The notes beneath the pieces are model-generated. The model made no database searches, was not told the origin of the DNA, and saw only the letters and a list, made by a program, of their open reading frames with translations. A DNA stretch of 64,000 bases from Lamellibrachia columna (Eukaryota > Annelida > Polychaeta > Sabellida > Siboglinidae). Both the position numbers and the translations under genes were made by a program. Positions 24,727-36,412 of this stretch are shown here, piece by piece. The stretch is from the NCBI GenBank assembly GCA_963662155.1, contig OY759268.1, positions 3,207,501 through 3,271,500 of the forward strand, given 5' to 3'. The stretch's first letter is position 1, and each line of letters starts with the position of its first letter.

Positions 24727-24840
24727 GATTACAAGTACGAATATTAACGTAATCATGATTACAGTAATTATTGCAATCACAATTACTAATGTAGTCATGA
24801 TTACAATCATTATTACAATCACGATTATGGTAACATTTAA
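24727..24840. repeat. Low-complexity ATTACAATCA-type repeat
   Basis: Degenerate repeats of about 12 bp built from TAATCATGATTACA-like units. Includes the perfect 14-bp palindrome GTAATCATGATTAC at 24749-24762 and a near repeat at 24795. No gene. Confidence 0.7.
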
Positions 24841-25102
24841 GAATATATATATATATATTCACATAATGAATTAAATAAACTCTCATGTTATTATTGTCAT
24901 CAATGTTATTCAACACAAAATCAAACACAATATTAAAATACAGTCACGGTACACTTCATTAGATTAGAAATAAAATAAAGAGAAAAGCCTGCTTGCATTG
25001 CCATTGTAGTTCGGACCTCGCCCTCGGGCTAGGTAAAAGAAATATGCAGAAAAAATATGATTATTAAAATGGCAATGATTCGATAACAATTGAATTACTG
25101 AC

Positions 25103-25657
25103 CTGCTAGCTATAGGGCGAATCAATGAGTCGGCACGCAATGACAGCAGACCAACATCTAGCACCGCTCTGTTTGTGCATATCACTACAAAATCATCGTC
25201 TTCGCCTTCGTACGGTGATGCAAGCACCGACGCGGTCGGGCACACGGTGCTGCATAGCCATGCCCATGGCATAGGCTCATAGCCTAGCCCTAGGCATGGT
25301 AGCTTCCTCGGCGCAGCATGATGACTCAACGTAAACGTGCGCAGACATCGGGACGCAATTTCCACAGGTTCACCACATCACATTACCTAGTCAGGAATCG
25401 TTGACAGTCAAAGCGCTGTTGTAATTTTTCCTGAATCCAACGTCAACAAAGGCGAAGCCGACCTGCAGTCTGGAGCATGACTCGCACACTCGGTGACACT
25501 TTACGACTGTCAACGGTTGTTTCCGTGTGGCCTGTCGAACTAGACTCTTCGTCTGTGGTTTCCATTTCTCCAAAGATAGACAACTATTACGGAAGTTCAG
25601 TAAACCACTAATCGCTAGTAGTAGATCTGGTGAAACTGTCACAAGCGATACATCCAT
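25103..25657 (-). CDS. CpG-rich candidate exon(s) on the minus strand, unassigned
   Basis: Two open stretches on the minus strand stand out from AT-rich flanks by GC and CpG content. The first starts at ATG 25657 in a good context (ACAAGATGG) and runs 88 codons to 25391, with VKCHRVCESCSRLQVGFAFV near its end. The second, 25365-25103, reaches a donor AGCAG|GTCAGT and contains PYEGEDDDFVVICTNRAV. They lie just inside the right inverted repeat of the TTAA element and point away from it. No domain is recognised, the exon borders are uncertain, and they could instead be a promoter-linked CpG island. Confidence 0.28.
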
Positions 25658-25939
25658 CTTGTCAACAAGTAAAAAATAGTTCCGGTATTCCGTTATCGCA
25701 TATTCTCGTTGGTTAGCATCTCGTGTGTTCGAGAAGTGTGGCGTTTTCCACGACTTTTTGCGTGTTTTGTTGTAATTTCTTTAACTTTTTTTATTTGGAA
25801 CGAACAAAAACGCTATTTTGTTGACGTGTGTAAACACTTGTATATATAACAGAGACCCATATTTTTTTTTTTCGCTCCAGAATGCCTATTTACGAAATAA
25901 ATCGCAAAAAATCGAAAATTTACATTGATTAGATATACG

Positions 25940-26131
25940 CGACTCAAACCACTCGTTTCGACAACAAGATGGCGATACGCAGTGATGTATTTTGTCGATT
26001 CTTGTCTCGAACAAAATCAGTTTTTCAGTTTATCTCATAAATTAGCAGGTATCTATCACCATTAATGCATAGTTAGATAATATATATTTAAATATACGGC
26101 ATAACACAAAATTGCTTCAGTTCCCCTTTAA
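25940..26131 (-). repeat. Right terminal inverted repeat of the TTAA element
   Basis: Counterpart of 18341-18535, read from the TTAA at 26128-26131 inward on the minus strand: AGGGGAACTGAAGCA, then CGCCATCTTG, then GAGTGGTTTGAGT. It is AT-rich between the shared blocks. Confidence 0.65.
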
Positions 26132-26780
26132 TGATATGCATGCCGGCACGGCTTGACCAATGAGAATGCTTGGTGTGTAGTAAAATGTGCTCCTAATAAT
26201 CATGTGCAGATATACCCCAGTGCAGTAAGTTAATAAGTTCATCTACACAACGTGACGTCATGATGTAGATGTTATTAAAATGTATATTTAATTTGGTTCT
26301 TCCGTATTTACGGGTGCATGGGTCGTATATGATATATGCCATACGCCGATGGGGATACTCATCAGCTAAACCACCAGCTAACCCGTGCGGCAGGAAGTGG
26401 GAGGTGGGTCCTAAAAATAGGTGGGAAGTTGGCCTAAAATAGGTGGATGAGAGGTGTGATTTTGAGGTAGGATGTGTTAAAGACAGTAATGCTATAACAG
26501 GATAGTAAATGTGGATTCATTGGTTATATATATTGGAGTGTATAGGGCCTAATTATAATGCTGTTTGTCTTCTGTCTTTTGGTTTTCTTCGTCGCATGGC
26601 TTTTTTATGTACTCTGTATGTGAGACACACCAATATCAGGCATCCACTTCGGTAGATATTCCCAAAATATTGGCATTATCATTATATCAAGCACAGCTGA
26701 TTATGTTGATATTATTTATATGGGCGGAGTTGACCAAGTAATACGTATGAATATACAAAACAAGATATAAGATTAGAAAG
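26132..26780. other. Spacer with the right 68-bp repeat and AGGTGGGAAG-type motifs
   Basis: Contains the right copy of the 68-bp direct repeat (26197-26264) and a short cluster at 26385-26455 with GTGGGAGGTGGGTCCTAAAA and GGTGGGAAGTTGGCC. The latter has inverted relatives near 44125-44260. No gene seen. Confidence 0.55.
26197..26264. repeat. 68-bp direct repeat, right copy (contains a CRE-like site)
   Basis: Identical to 18195-18262 over 68 bp, 8,002 bp apart, with TGACGTCA at 26253-26260. Flanking sequences differ on both sides. Confidence 0.93.
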
Positions 26781-27105
26781 TACTTAATTACACTTACTTT
26801 GGACCAAAATTTGAAATGAATGCAACGTTTCGATCCGTCTACTGCCGACCTTTTTCACGGCCTGATGTCCTATGTTGTGGCTCAGATTCTAGCGGAATAA
26901 TCTGGTTGTAGATGGCGGGTAGGTAGTATCCCTTGTCTCGATTCATTCTCTGCTTGATGTCGATTCCCTGGCCAGGATCTTGGTGTTGTCCAAGGACACT
27001 GGGCGTCCTGTGGCCAGGCAGTGGTCTCCTACCCCGGTAGGGTTATCTAGGTTCGTATGTTCCTTGAACCTCTGGCTGGTGTCCTGTGGCCAAATCTTGC
27101 GAGAA
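26780..27105 (-). mobile_element. Penelope-like retroelement fragment (GIY-YIG tail), broken
   Basis: The minus strand encodes RFKEHTNLDNPTGVGDHCLA followed by TGRPVSLDNTKILARE. After a frameshift comes MNRDKGYYLPAIYNQII. The order EHTN, GVGxHC, TGH/RxxxxxxxKILARE, then NRDxGYxLPxIYxxL is the conserved end of the GIY-YIG endonuclease domain and tail of Penelope-like element proteins. The usual helix between LARE and NRD (about 15-20 residues) is missing, so a deletion accompanies the frameshift. The non-coding end (about 26780-26870) has GATCGAAACGTTGCATTCAT. The fragment is cut at its 5' side exactly where the 29-bp satellite begins, as expected for 5' truncation. It is not functional. Confidence 0.72.
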
Positions 27106-28488
27106 TATACTATTTACTCCATATCTTGGGAGTCAATGCTGTGTACTCCAAATCTCATACGTACTGTGGAATAGTGATGAAAAAGAAGTGGGAACAAAAA
27201 TCAATCATTGTCAGCCTCATTTCAGATTACAGGCAAAAGGAGAAGAGTATATGCTCTGCGTTCCATCTCCTATGAGTAAATGCTGTGAACTGCATCTCTA
27301 GTGAGTAAATGTTGTGAAATCCATCTCTCATAAGTAAATGCCGTGTACTTTGTCTCTCAGTAGTAAATGCTATGTACTCCTTCTTTCAAGAGTAAATGCT
27401 GTGTATTCCATCTCTCACGAGTAAATGTTGTGAACTGCATCTCTCATGACTAAATGCTGTGTACGGGCTACAGGGAAAAGGAGGAGACCAACAATTGCAT
27501 CTCTCATTTGTAAATGCTGTGGACACCATATGTTTTCAGTCAATGCTGTCGGTCCCGTCTCTTCTGAGTAAATGCTGTGGACTTTTCCTCTCATGAGTAA
27601 AAGTTTTGGACGCCATCTCTTGACTGTCAATGGTGTGGACTCCATGTGTAGTGATAGAATGCTGTGGACTCCATCTCTGATATGAAAATATTGTGAATTC
27701 CTACTCTCATTGGTAAATACTGTGTGCTCCTTCTCTCATGATAAATGCTGTATGCTCCATCTCTCAGTACTAAATGCTGTGGACACCATCTGTCAAAAAT
27801 ATATGTTGTGGACCCCAGCTCTCATGTAAAAATGCTGTACACTCCATATGTTGTAAGTAAATGCTGTGGACTCCACCTCTCTTGAGTAATTGCTTTGGAC
27901 TCCATCTCTTGAGAATGAATATTGTGGACGCCATGTGTCGGAGAAAATGCTGTGTAGAATAACGGGAAAAAACGGTATCTGTTCCTGCCTCACCCCGGAC
28001 TACACTGAAAGGGACGAGAGCAACAATTCCATCTCTGATATGTAAGTGATGTGGACTCCTTCTGTCATGAGTAAATGTTGTGGAATTTATTGCTCGTGAG
28101 TAAATGCTGTGCACTCCATCGCTTATGAAAAAAAAACCTGTGGTCTCCAACTCTCATGGTTAAATACTGTGGACTCCATGTCTCACGAGTAAATGCTGTG
28201 AACTCAATCTCTCATTAGTAAATACAGTGTATTCCATCTCTCTTGAGTAAATGTTGTGTACTCCATCTCTCATGAGCTCATGACTTAGCATCATAATTAT
28301 ATGCTGTGGACCTGTCATAAAGAACAATTAAAAAAAAATCGACAAACTGTAGTTATGCCAGCATCACTCCGGACAACAGAGAAAAGGATAACAACAACAA
28401 TTCCATATCTCATGAGTAAATGTTGTTTACATCATCTCTCGTGAGTAAATACTACGAACTCCATATCTCATGAGTAAATGCTGTGGAC

Positions 28489-28691
28489 TCAGCATTTACC
28501 CAAGAGAGATGGTGCATTTCCTCATGAGAGATTGATTCCACAACACTAACTTATTAAAGATGTAGACCACATCTTGAGCGATACAGTCCACACCATTTAT
28601 TCATGAGAGATGGAGTCCACATCATTTAATGATGAGTGTTGGAATCTACAGCTTTTTCTCACAAGAGATGGAACTCACAGAATATACTTGA
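28489..28691 (-). repeat. Locally inverted segment of the 29-bp array
   Basis: Between GCTGTGGACTC and GCTGTGGGTTCC the monomers run in the opposite sense (CATTTACCCAAGAGAGATGG and so on), about seven units. The sharp switches at both ends indicate a small inversion inside the array. Confidence 0.85.
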
Positions 28692-29734
28692 GGCTGTGGG
28701 TTCCATCCTTAATTGTTTTGATTAAATGCTGTGTACGGGCTACAGGGAAAGGTTGAGCGCATCAATTGCAACTCTCATTTGTAAATGCTGCGGATTTCAT
28801 ACGTTTTCAGTAAATGCTGTGGGTTCCATCTCTTCTGAGTAAGTGGTATGGACTCCTCCTCTCATGAGTTAATGGTCTGGTCGCCATCTCTTCAAATCAA
28901 TCTCGTGGACTCCATGTGTAGTGATAATATAGTGTGCACTCCATCTCTCATATGAAAATGTTGTGAATCCCTACTCTTATTGCTAAATACTGTTTGCTCC
29001 TTCCCTCATGATTAAATGTTGTGTGCTCCGTCTCTCAAGAGTAAATGGAGTGGACTCTTTCTTTCATGAGTAAATAATGTGTACTCCATATCTCGTCAAT
29101 AAAAGCTGTGCAACCAATCCCTTGAGAGTCAATGCGTTGGACTGCATCAGTCATGAGAAAATGCTGTGGACGCCATCTCTCATTAATATATGCAGTGGAC
29201 TCCATCTCTCACGGGTAAATGCTGTGGCCTCCAGCTCTCGTGAATAATAGCTATGTACCCCACCTCTCTTGTGAAAATGTTGCTGACTCCAACTCTAATG
29301 GGTAAATGTGGTGGGCTCCATCTCTCGTAAGGAATTATCGCGTACTCCATCCCTCACAAGTAAATGCTACGAAATCCATCTCTCTTGAGTATATACAGTG
29401 TATTCCATCTCACAAGAGAAAATGCTGTGTATTCAATATCTTGGGAGTCAATGCTGTGGACTCCATATATCGTAAATGCTGTGGACTCCTCCTCTCCTTT
29501 GTAAATGTTGTGGACTAGTGATAAAGATGAAGGGAAATAAAAATCGACGAAAACTATCGATGCCAGCTCTAATGTATAAAATATGTAGATTCCATATGTT
29601 GTGAGTAAATGTTGTGGACTCCACCTCTCATGGAGATTATGTACTCAATCTCTCAAGAATAAATGCTGTGGATGCATTCTCTCATGAGTAAATGTTGTTG
29701 GCTCCGTCTCTCCTTAGTAAATGGTGTGGACTAG

Positions 29735-29832
29735 TGATGAACAAGAAGGGGGAACAAAAATCAATGACCGATATCGTTGCCAGCCTCACCCCGGACTGCA
29801 GGGAAAGAAAGGAGCGCAACAATTTCATCTCT
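29735..29832 (+). repeat. Conserved spacer module within the 2-kb higher-order unit
   Basis: About 95 bp unlike the 29-bp monomer: GATGAAGAAGAAGGG, an A-rich AACAAAAATCAATGACCG, GTTGCCAGCCTCACCCCGGA, CAGGGAAAGGAAGGAGCGCA. It recurs at about 27178, 31790, 33795, 45592, 46816 and 48286, and inverted at about 35433-35527. A related shorter module (CGGGCTACAGGGAAAAGGAG) occurs near 27465, 28736, 30233, 30937, 32946, 45991 and 47650. Conservation between copies is as high as or higher than that of the monomers. Confidence 0.85.
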
Positions 29833-32800
29833 CATGTGTAAATGCTGTTGACTCCATCTCTCGTCAGGAAAACTGTGGACTCCATCTCTCGTCAGGAAAA
29901 GTGTTATCTCCATCTCTCGAGTGTCTATGCTGTGGACTCCATCTATATTAAGTAAATTATGTGGACTCCATTTCATATTAGTAAAAGTTGTTCAATCCAT
30001 CTCTCACGAGAGTAAATGTTGTGGACTCCATCGCTCACGAGAGTAAATCATATGGACTCCATCTGTCATCAATAAATGCCTTTTACCCCATCTGTCATTG
30101 CGTAAATGATGCGTACTTCATCACTTAAGAGTAAATGCTGTGGATTCCATCTCTCATGAATAATTGTCATGTACGTCATCTCTCTTGAGAATATATTGTG
30201 GACTCCGTCGCTCATGAGCAAATGCTGTGTACGCGTTACAGGGAAAAGGAGGAGAGCAACAGTAACATCTATCATGTGTAAATGCTGTTGACTCCTTCTT
30301 TCAAGAGTAAGTAATATGTACACCATATCTCGTCAATAAAAGTTATGGAACCCATCACTTGAGCGTAAACGATTTGGACTGCATCAATCATGACACAATA
30401 CTCACGAGAGTAAATCCTATGGACGCCATCTGTCATCAATAAATGCCTTGTACTCCATCTGTCATTGTGTAAATGCTGTGTACTTCATCACTTAAGAGTA
30501 TATGTTGTGGACTCATTCGCTCATGAGAAAATGTCTTGTACTCGATCTCTTTGGAGTAAATACTGTGTACTCAATTTCTCATAAGTATATGTTGTGGACT
30601 CCGTCTCTCGTGAGTAAATACCATGTTCTCAATCTCACATTAATAAATGCTGTGTACTACATCTATCAAGAGTCAATGCTGTGGAAGCCATATCTCATGA
30701 ATATAGGCTGTGTATTCCATCTCTCAAAATTAAATACTGTGTATACCATCTCTAATGAGTAAATGTTGTGGACTCCATCTCTCTTGGGTAAATGTTCTGA
30801 ACTCCATCTCTCATTCGTAAATTCTACATTTCTCATGAGTATATGCTGTGTACACCATCTCTCATGTGTGAATTTCATTTACGTCATCTCTCTTGAGAAT
30901 ATATTGTCGATTCCATCTCTCATGAGTAAAAGCTGTGTACGGGTTTTAGGGAAAAGGTGGAGAGCAACAATAACAACTATCATATGTAAACTCTGTGGAT
31001 TCCTTCATTCAAGAGTAAATAAAAAAAATGTGTACGCCATATCTCGTCAATAAAAGCTGTGGAACCTATATGTTGAGAGTCAACCCTTTGGACTGCATCA
31101 GTCATGAGAAAATGCTGCGGACGCCATCTCTCATGAATATATGCAGTGGATTCCGTCTCTCACTGGTAAATGTTGTGGCCTCCAACTCTCGTGAATAAAT
31201 GCTATGTACCCAACCTGTCATGTCAAAATGTTGTTAACTCCAAATCTAATGGGTAAATGTTGTGGGCTTCATCTCTTTAAAGGAATTCTCGCGTTCTCCT
31301 TCTCTCAAGAGTAATTACTACGAAATACACCTCTCATGAGTATATACTGTGCACTCCATCTCTCAAGAGTAAATGCTGTGTATTCCGTATATCAGGAGTC
31401 AATGCTGTGGACTCCATATCTCGTAAATGCTGTGGTCTCCTCCTCTCCTTTGTAAAAGTTGTGGACTAGTGATGAAGAAGAAGGGTAAACAGAAATCGAC
31501 GAAAAGTATCGATGCCAGCTCTCATGTGTAAATTTTGTAGACTCCATATGTTGTGAGTAAATGTTGTGGACTCCACCTCTCATGAGTAACTGCTTTGGAC
31601 TCCATCTCTTAAGAGTGAATACTGTGGACTCCATCTGCAAGGAGAAAATGCTGTGGTCTCCATCTCTCATGTGAAAATGTTGTGAACTCCAACTCTCATG
31701 TACTATGTACTCCACCTATCAAGAGTAAATGCTGTGGACGCCTTCTCTCATGATTACATGCTGTTCGCTCCGTCTCTTCTTTTGGACTAGTGATGAAGAA
31801 GAAGGGGGAAGAAAAATCAATGACCAGTATCGCTGCCAGCCTCACCCCGGACTGCAAGGAAAGGAAGGAGCGCAACAATTCCATCTGTCATGTGTATATG
31901 CTGTGAACTCCATCTCTCGTCACGAAAACTGTGGACTCCATCTCTTTAGAGATTATGCAGTGGACTACCTCTATATTAATTAAATTTGTTGAACTCCATT
32001 TCTTATTAGTAAAAGTTGTTCACTCCATCTCTCACGAGAGTGAATCCTATGGAGTCCATCTGTCATAAATAAATGCATTGTACTCCATCTGTCATTGGGT
32101 AAATGTTGTGTGCTTCATCATTTAAGAGTAAATGCTGTGGATTCCATTCATGAAAAAATGTCATGTACACGATCTCTGAGGAGTAAATGCTGTGTACTCG
32201 ATTTCTCATGAGCATATGTTGTGGACTCCGTCTCTCATGAGTAAATACAATGTTCTCCATCTCCCATTAGTAAATGCTTTGTACCCTATCTCTCAAGAGC
32301 ATATGCTGTGGAAGCCATCTCTAATGAGTATATGCTGTGTATGCCAACTCTCAAGAATAAATTTTTGTATACCATCTCTAATGAGTAAATGTTGTGGACT
32401 CCATCTCTTTCGGTGAATGTTCTGATCTCTATCTCTGATTCGTAAATTATGTTGGCTACATCACTCATGAGTATATGCTGTGAACACCATCTCTCATCGG
32501 TAAATGCTGTGAACTGCCTCTCTCAAGAGTAAATGTTATGGACACAATCTCTCATAAGTAAATAGCATATCCTCCATCTCTCATGAGTAAATGCTGTGGA
32601 TTCTAACTCTTATGAGTAAATGTCATGTAGTCGATCTTTTATAAGTAAACGCTGTGTACTCCGTCTATGATGAGTATGTTTAGTGGACTTCATCTTACAA
32701 CAGAACATGCTGTAGACTCCATATTTTGTCAGTAAGTGTGGACACCATCTGCCACGAGTAAATGCTGTGTATCTCATCTCTTATGAGTATACGTCGAACA

Positions 32801-34648
32801 TTCCTTCTCTTGTAAGTAAATGCTGCTGAATCCATCTACCAAGAATAAATACTGTGGACAACATATCTAATGTTTAAATATTTTGTATTTCATCTCTCTT
32901 GAGAAGATTTTGTGGACTCCATCTCTCACGCGTAAATGCTGCATACGGGCTACAGGGAAAAGGAGGAGAGCAACAGTAGCATCTATCATGTGGAAATGCT
33001 GTGGACTCCTTCTTTCAAGATTAAATAATGTATACTCCACATCTCGACAATAAAACTGTGGAACCCATATATTGAGTCAAAACTTTCGACTGCATCAGTC
33101 TTTATAAAATGCTGTGGACGCCATCTCTCAAGAATATATGCAGTGGACTCCATCTCTCATTGGTAAATGTTGTTGCCTCTAACTCTCTTGAATACATGCT
33201 ATATTACCCACCTCTCTTGTGAAAACGATGTTAGCTCCAACTTTAATGAGTAAATGTTGTGGGCTCCATCTCTCACGAGGAATTCTCGCGTACTCCATCT
33301 CTCAAGAGTAAATGCTACGAAATCCATCTCTCATGAGTATATACAATGCACTCCATCTCTCAAGAGTAAATGCTGTGTATTCCGTATATCGGGAGTCAAT
33401 GTTGTGGACTCCATATCTCGTAAATGCTGTGGACACCTCCTCTCCTTTGTATATGTTGAGGACTAGTGATGAAGAAGAAGGGGAAAAATAGATGAAAAGT
33501 ATCGATGCCAGCTCTCTTGTGTAAATTCTGTAGACCCCATATGTTGTGATTAAATGTTTTGGACTCCACTTCTCATGAGTAACTGCTTTGAACTCCATCA
33601 CTTGAAATTTATTACTGTGGACGCCATCTATAGGGAGAGAATGCTGTAAACTCCTTCTATCACGTGAAAATGTTTTCAACTCCAACTCTCATGTACTATG
33701 TACTCCATCTCTCAAAAGTAAATGCTGTGGACTCCTTGTCTCATTAGTAAATGTTGTTTGCGCCGTCTCTACTTAGTAAATAGTGTGGACTGGTGATGAA
33801 GAAGAAGAGGAAACAAAAGTATATGACCGGTATCGTTGCCAGCCTCACACCGGACTACAGGGAAAGGAAGGAGCACAACAATTGAATATCTCATGTGTAA
33901 ATGCTGCGGCCTTCATCTCTCGTCAGTAAAAGCTGTTGACACCATCTATTTAGAGTCTATGCTGTGGTTCCCTTCTATATTAACAAGAAAATTTGAACTC
34001 CATTTCTAATTACTAAAAGTAATTCACTCCATCTCTCACGAATGTAAATGCTATGGACTCCATCTCTCACGAGATTAAATCCTATTGCGTGCCTGTGTCA
34101 TAAATAAATGCCTTGTACTCCATCTGTCATTGGGTAAATGCTGTGTACTTCATCACTTAAGAATAAATGCTGTGGATTCCATCGCTCATGAGAAATTGTC
34201 ATGTACTCGATCTTTGAGGAATAAATGCTGTGTACTCGATTTCTCATGAGTATATGTTGTGGACTCCGTCTCTCATGAGTAAATACCATGTTCTCCATCT
34301 CCCATTAGTAAATGCTTTTTACTCCATCTTTCAAGAGCATATGCATATGGAAGCCATCTCTAATGAGTATATGCGGTGTACGCCAACTCTCAAGAATAAA
34401 TGCTGTGTATACTATCTCAAATGAGTAAATGTTGTGGGCTCCATCTCTCTTGGGTAAATGTTCTGATCTCCATCTCTGATTTGTAAATTATGTTGGTTAC
34501 ATCTCTCATGAGTATACGCTTTGGACTGCATCTCTCAAGAGTAAATGTTGTGGATGTAATCTCTCATCAGTAAATACCGTATTCTCCATCGCTCATGAGT
34601 AAATGCTGTGGACTCCAACTCTAATGAGTAAATGTTGTGGACTCCATA

Positions 34649-34664
34649 TCTAGATATATCTAGA
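34649..34664. repeat. 16-bp palindrome at the inversion centre
   Basis: TCTAGATATATCTAGA, a perfect palindrome, sits exactly where the array changes orientation. The monomer variants on either side mirror each other unit by unit. Confidence 0.9.
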
Positions 34665-36412
34665 GAGATAGAGTACCCACCATTTACTCATGAGAGATGG
34701 AGAATCCGGTATTTATTATGAGAGATGGCGTCCACAACATTTACTCTTGAGAGATGGAGTTCATAGCATTTACTCATCAGAGATGGTGTCCACATCATAT
34801 ACTCATGAGAGATGTAGCCAACAAAATTTACGAATGAGAGATGGAGTTCAGAATATTTACCCAAGAGAGATGGAGTCCACAACATTTACTCATTAGAGAT
34901 GGTATACACAGCATTTAATCTTGATAGATGGAATACACAGCCTATACTCATGAGAGATGGCTTCCACATAATTTAATCTTGAGGGATGTAGTACAAAGCA
35001 TTTATTAATGTGAGATTGAGAACATGGTATTTACTCATGAGAGACGGAGTCCACAAAATATACCCATGAGAAATTAAGTACATATTATTTACTTCAAAGA
35101 GATGGAGTACATGACATTTTCTCATGAGCGATAGAGTCCACAACATTTACTCTTAAATGATGAAGTACACAACATTTACACAATTACAGATGGGGTACAA
35201 GGTATTTATTTATGACAGATGGAGTCCATAGGTTTACTTTCGTGAGCGATGGAGTCCACAGCATTTACTCTCGTGTGAGATGGATTGAACAACTTTTACT
35301 AATAAAAAATGGAGTCCACATAATTTAATTAATATACATGGAATCCACAGCATAGAAACTCAAGAGATGGAGTCCACAGCTTTTCCTTACGAGAGATGGA
35401 GACCACAGCATTTACACATGAAAAATGCAATTGTTGCGCTCCTTCCTTTCCCTGCAGTCCGGGATGAGGCTGGCAACGTTACCGGTCATTGGTTTTTGTT
35501 TCCCCTTCTTCTTCATCACTAGTCCACACCATTTACTAAGGAGAGACGGAGCCAACAACATTTACTCATGAGAGAATGCGTCCACAGCATTTTTTCTTGA
35601 GAGATGGAGTACATACTATTTACCCATGAAAGTTGGAGTTCACAACATTTTCACATCAGAGGTGGAGTCCACAGCATTTTCTCCCGTCAGATGGCGTCCA
35701 CAGTATTCACTCTCAAGAGATGGAATACAAAGCAGTTAGTCATGAGAGTTGGAGTCCACAACATTTACTCACAACATATGGAGTCTACATCATTTACACA
35801 TTAGAGCTGGCATCGATACTTTTCGTCGATTTTTATTTCCCTTCATCTTCACCACTAATCCACAACATTTACGAAGGAGAGGAGGAGCCTACACCATTGA
35901 CTCCCAAGATATCGAATACACAACATTTTCTCTAGTGAGGTGGAATACACTGTATATACTCATGAGAGATGGATTTCGTAGCATATACTTTTGAGAGATG
36001 GAGTACGCTAGAATTCCTTATGAGAGATGGAACACACAACACTTACCCATTAGAGTTGGAGTCAGCAACATTTTCACAAGAGAGGTGGGGTACATAGCAT
36101 TTATTCACGAGAGTTGGAGGCCACAGCATTTACCCGTGAGAGGTGGAGTCCACTGCATGTATTCATGAGAGATGGCGTCCACAGCATTTTCTCATGACTG
36201 ATGCAGTCGAAAGCATCATTCTCAAGGGATTGGTTCCACAGCTTTTATTGATGAGATATGGAGTACACATTATTTACTGATAAAAGAAAGATTCCACTCC
36301 ATTTTAATCATAATTAATTTAATCATGAGGGAAGGAGCAAACAGTATTTACCAATAAGAGTTGGGATTCAGAACATTTTCATAGAGATGGCGTCCACAAC
36401 ATTTTATCGTTA
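34657..36412 (-). repeat. 29-bp satellite array, inverted arm
   Basis: Same satellite as 27107-34656 in reverse orientation. The order of variants mirrors the left arm: the conserved spacer lies about 869 bp right of centre (to 35525) and 866 bp left of it (from 33790). Toward the outer end the variants (for example AAAGAAAGATTCCACTCCAT at about 36286) match the unit near 28960-29070 better than the one near 33000. The array stops at 36412 in unrelated AT-rich sequence. Confidence 0.92.

Larger units (their letters stand above)
27107..34656 (+). repeat. 29-bp satellite array, left block, forward orientation
   Basis: Tandem monomers of 29 bp with the core TGCTGTGGACTCCAT followed by CTCTCATGAGTAAA (the last bases overlap the next unit). 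Positions 21-28 vary around the palindrome CTCATGAG (CTCAAGAG, CTCGTGAG and so on). Monomers are 70-95% alike and organised into higher-order units of about 2 kb: GGAATT(A/C)TCGCG occurs at 29331, 31282 and 33279, and a longer non-monomer spacer CTAGTGATGAAGAAGAAGGG near 29731, 31787 and 33790. A short stretch (28489-28691) is inverted. Frames of up to 127 codons on either strand are artefacts. Confidence 0.93.

Noticed and set aside
27107..36412. CRISPR-like appearance of a regularly spaced 29-bp repeat
   Set aside because: There are no unique spacers: the monomers are head-to-tail, variable between units, and organised into 2-kb units in animal-type DNA. It is a satellite.
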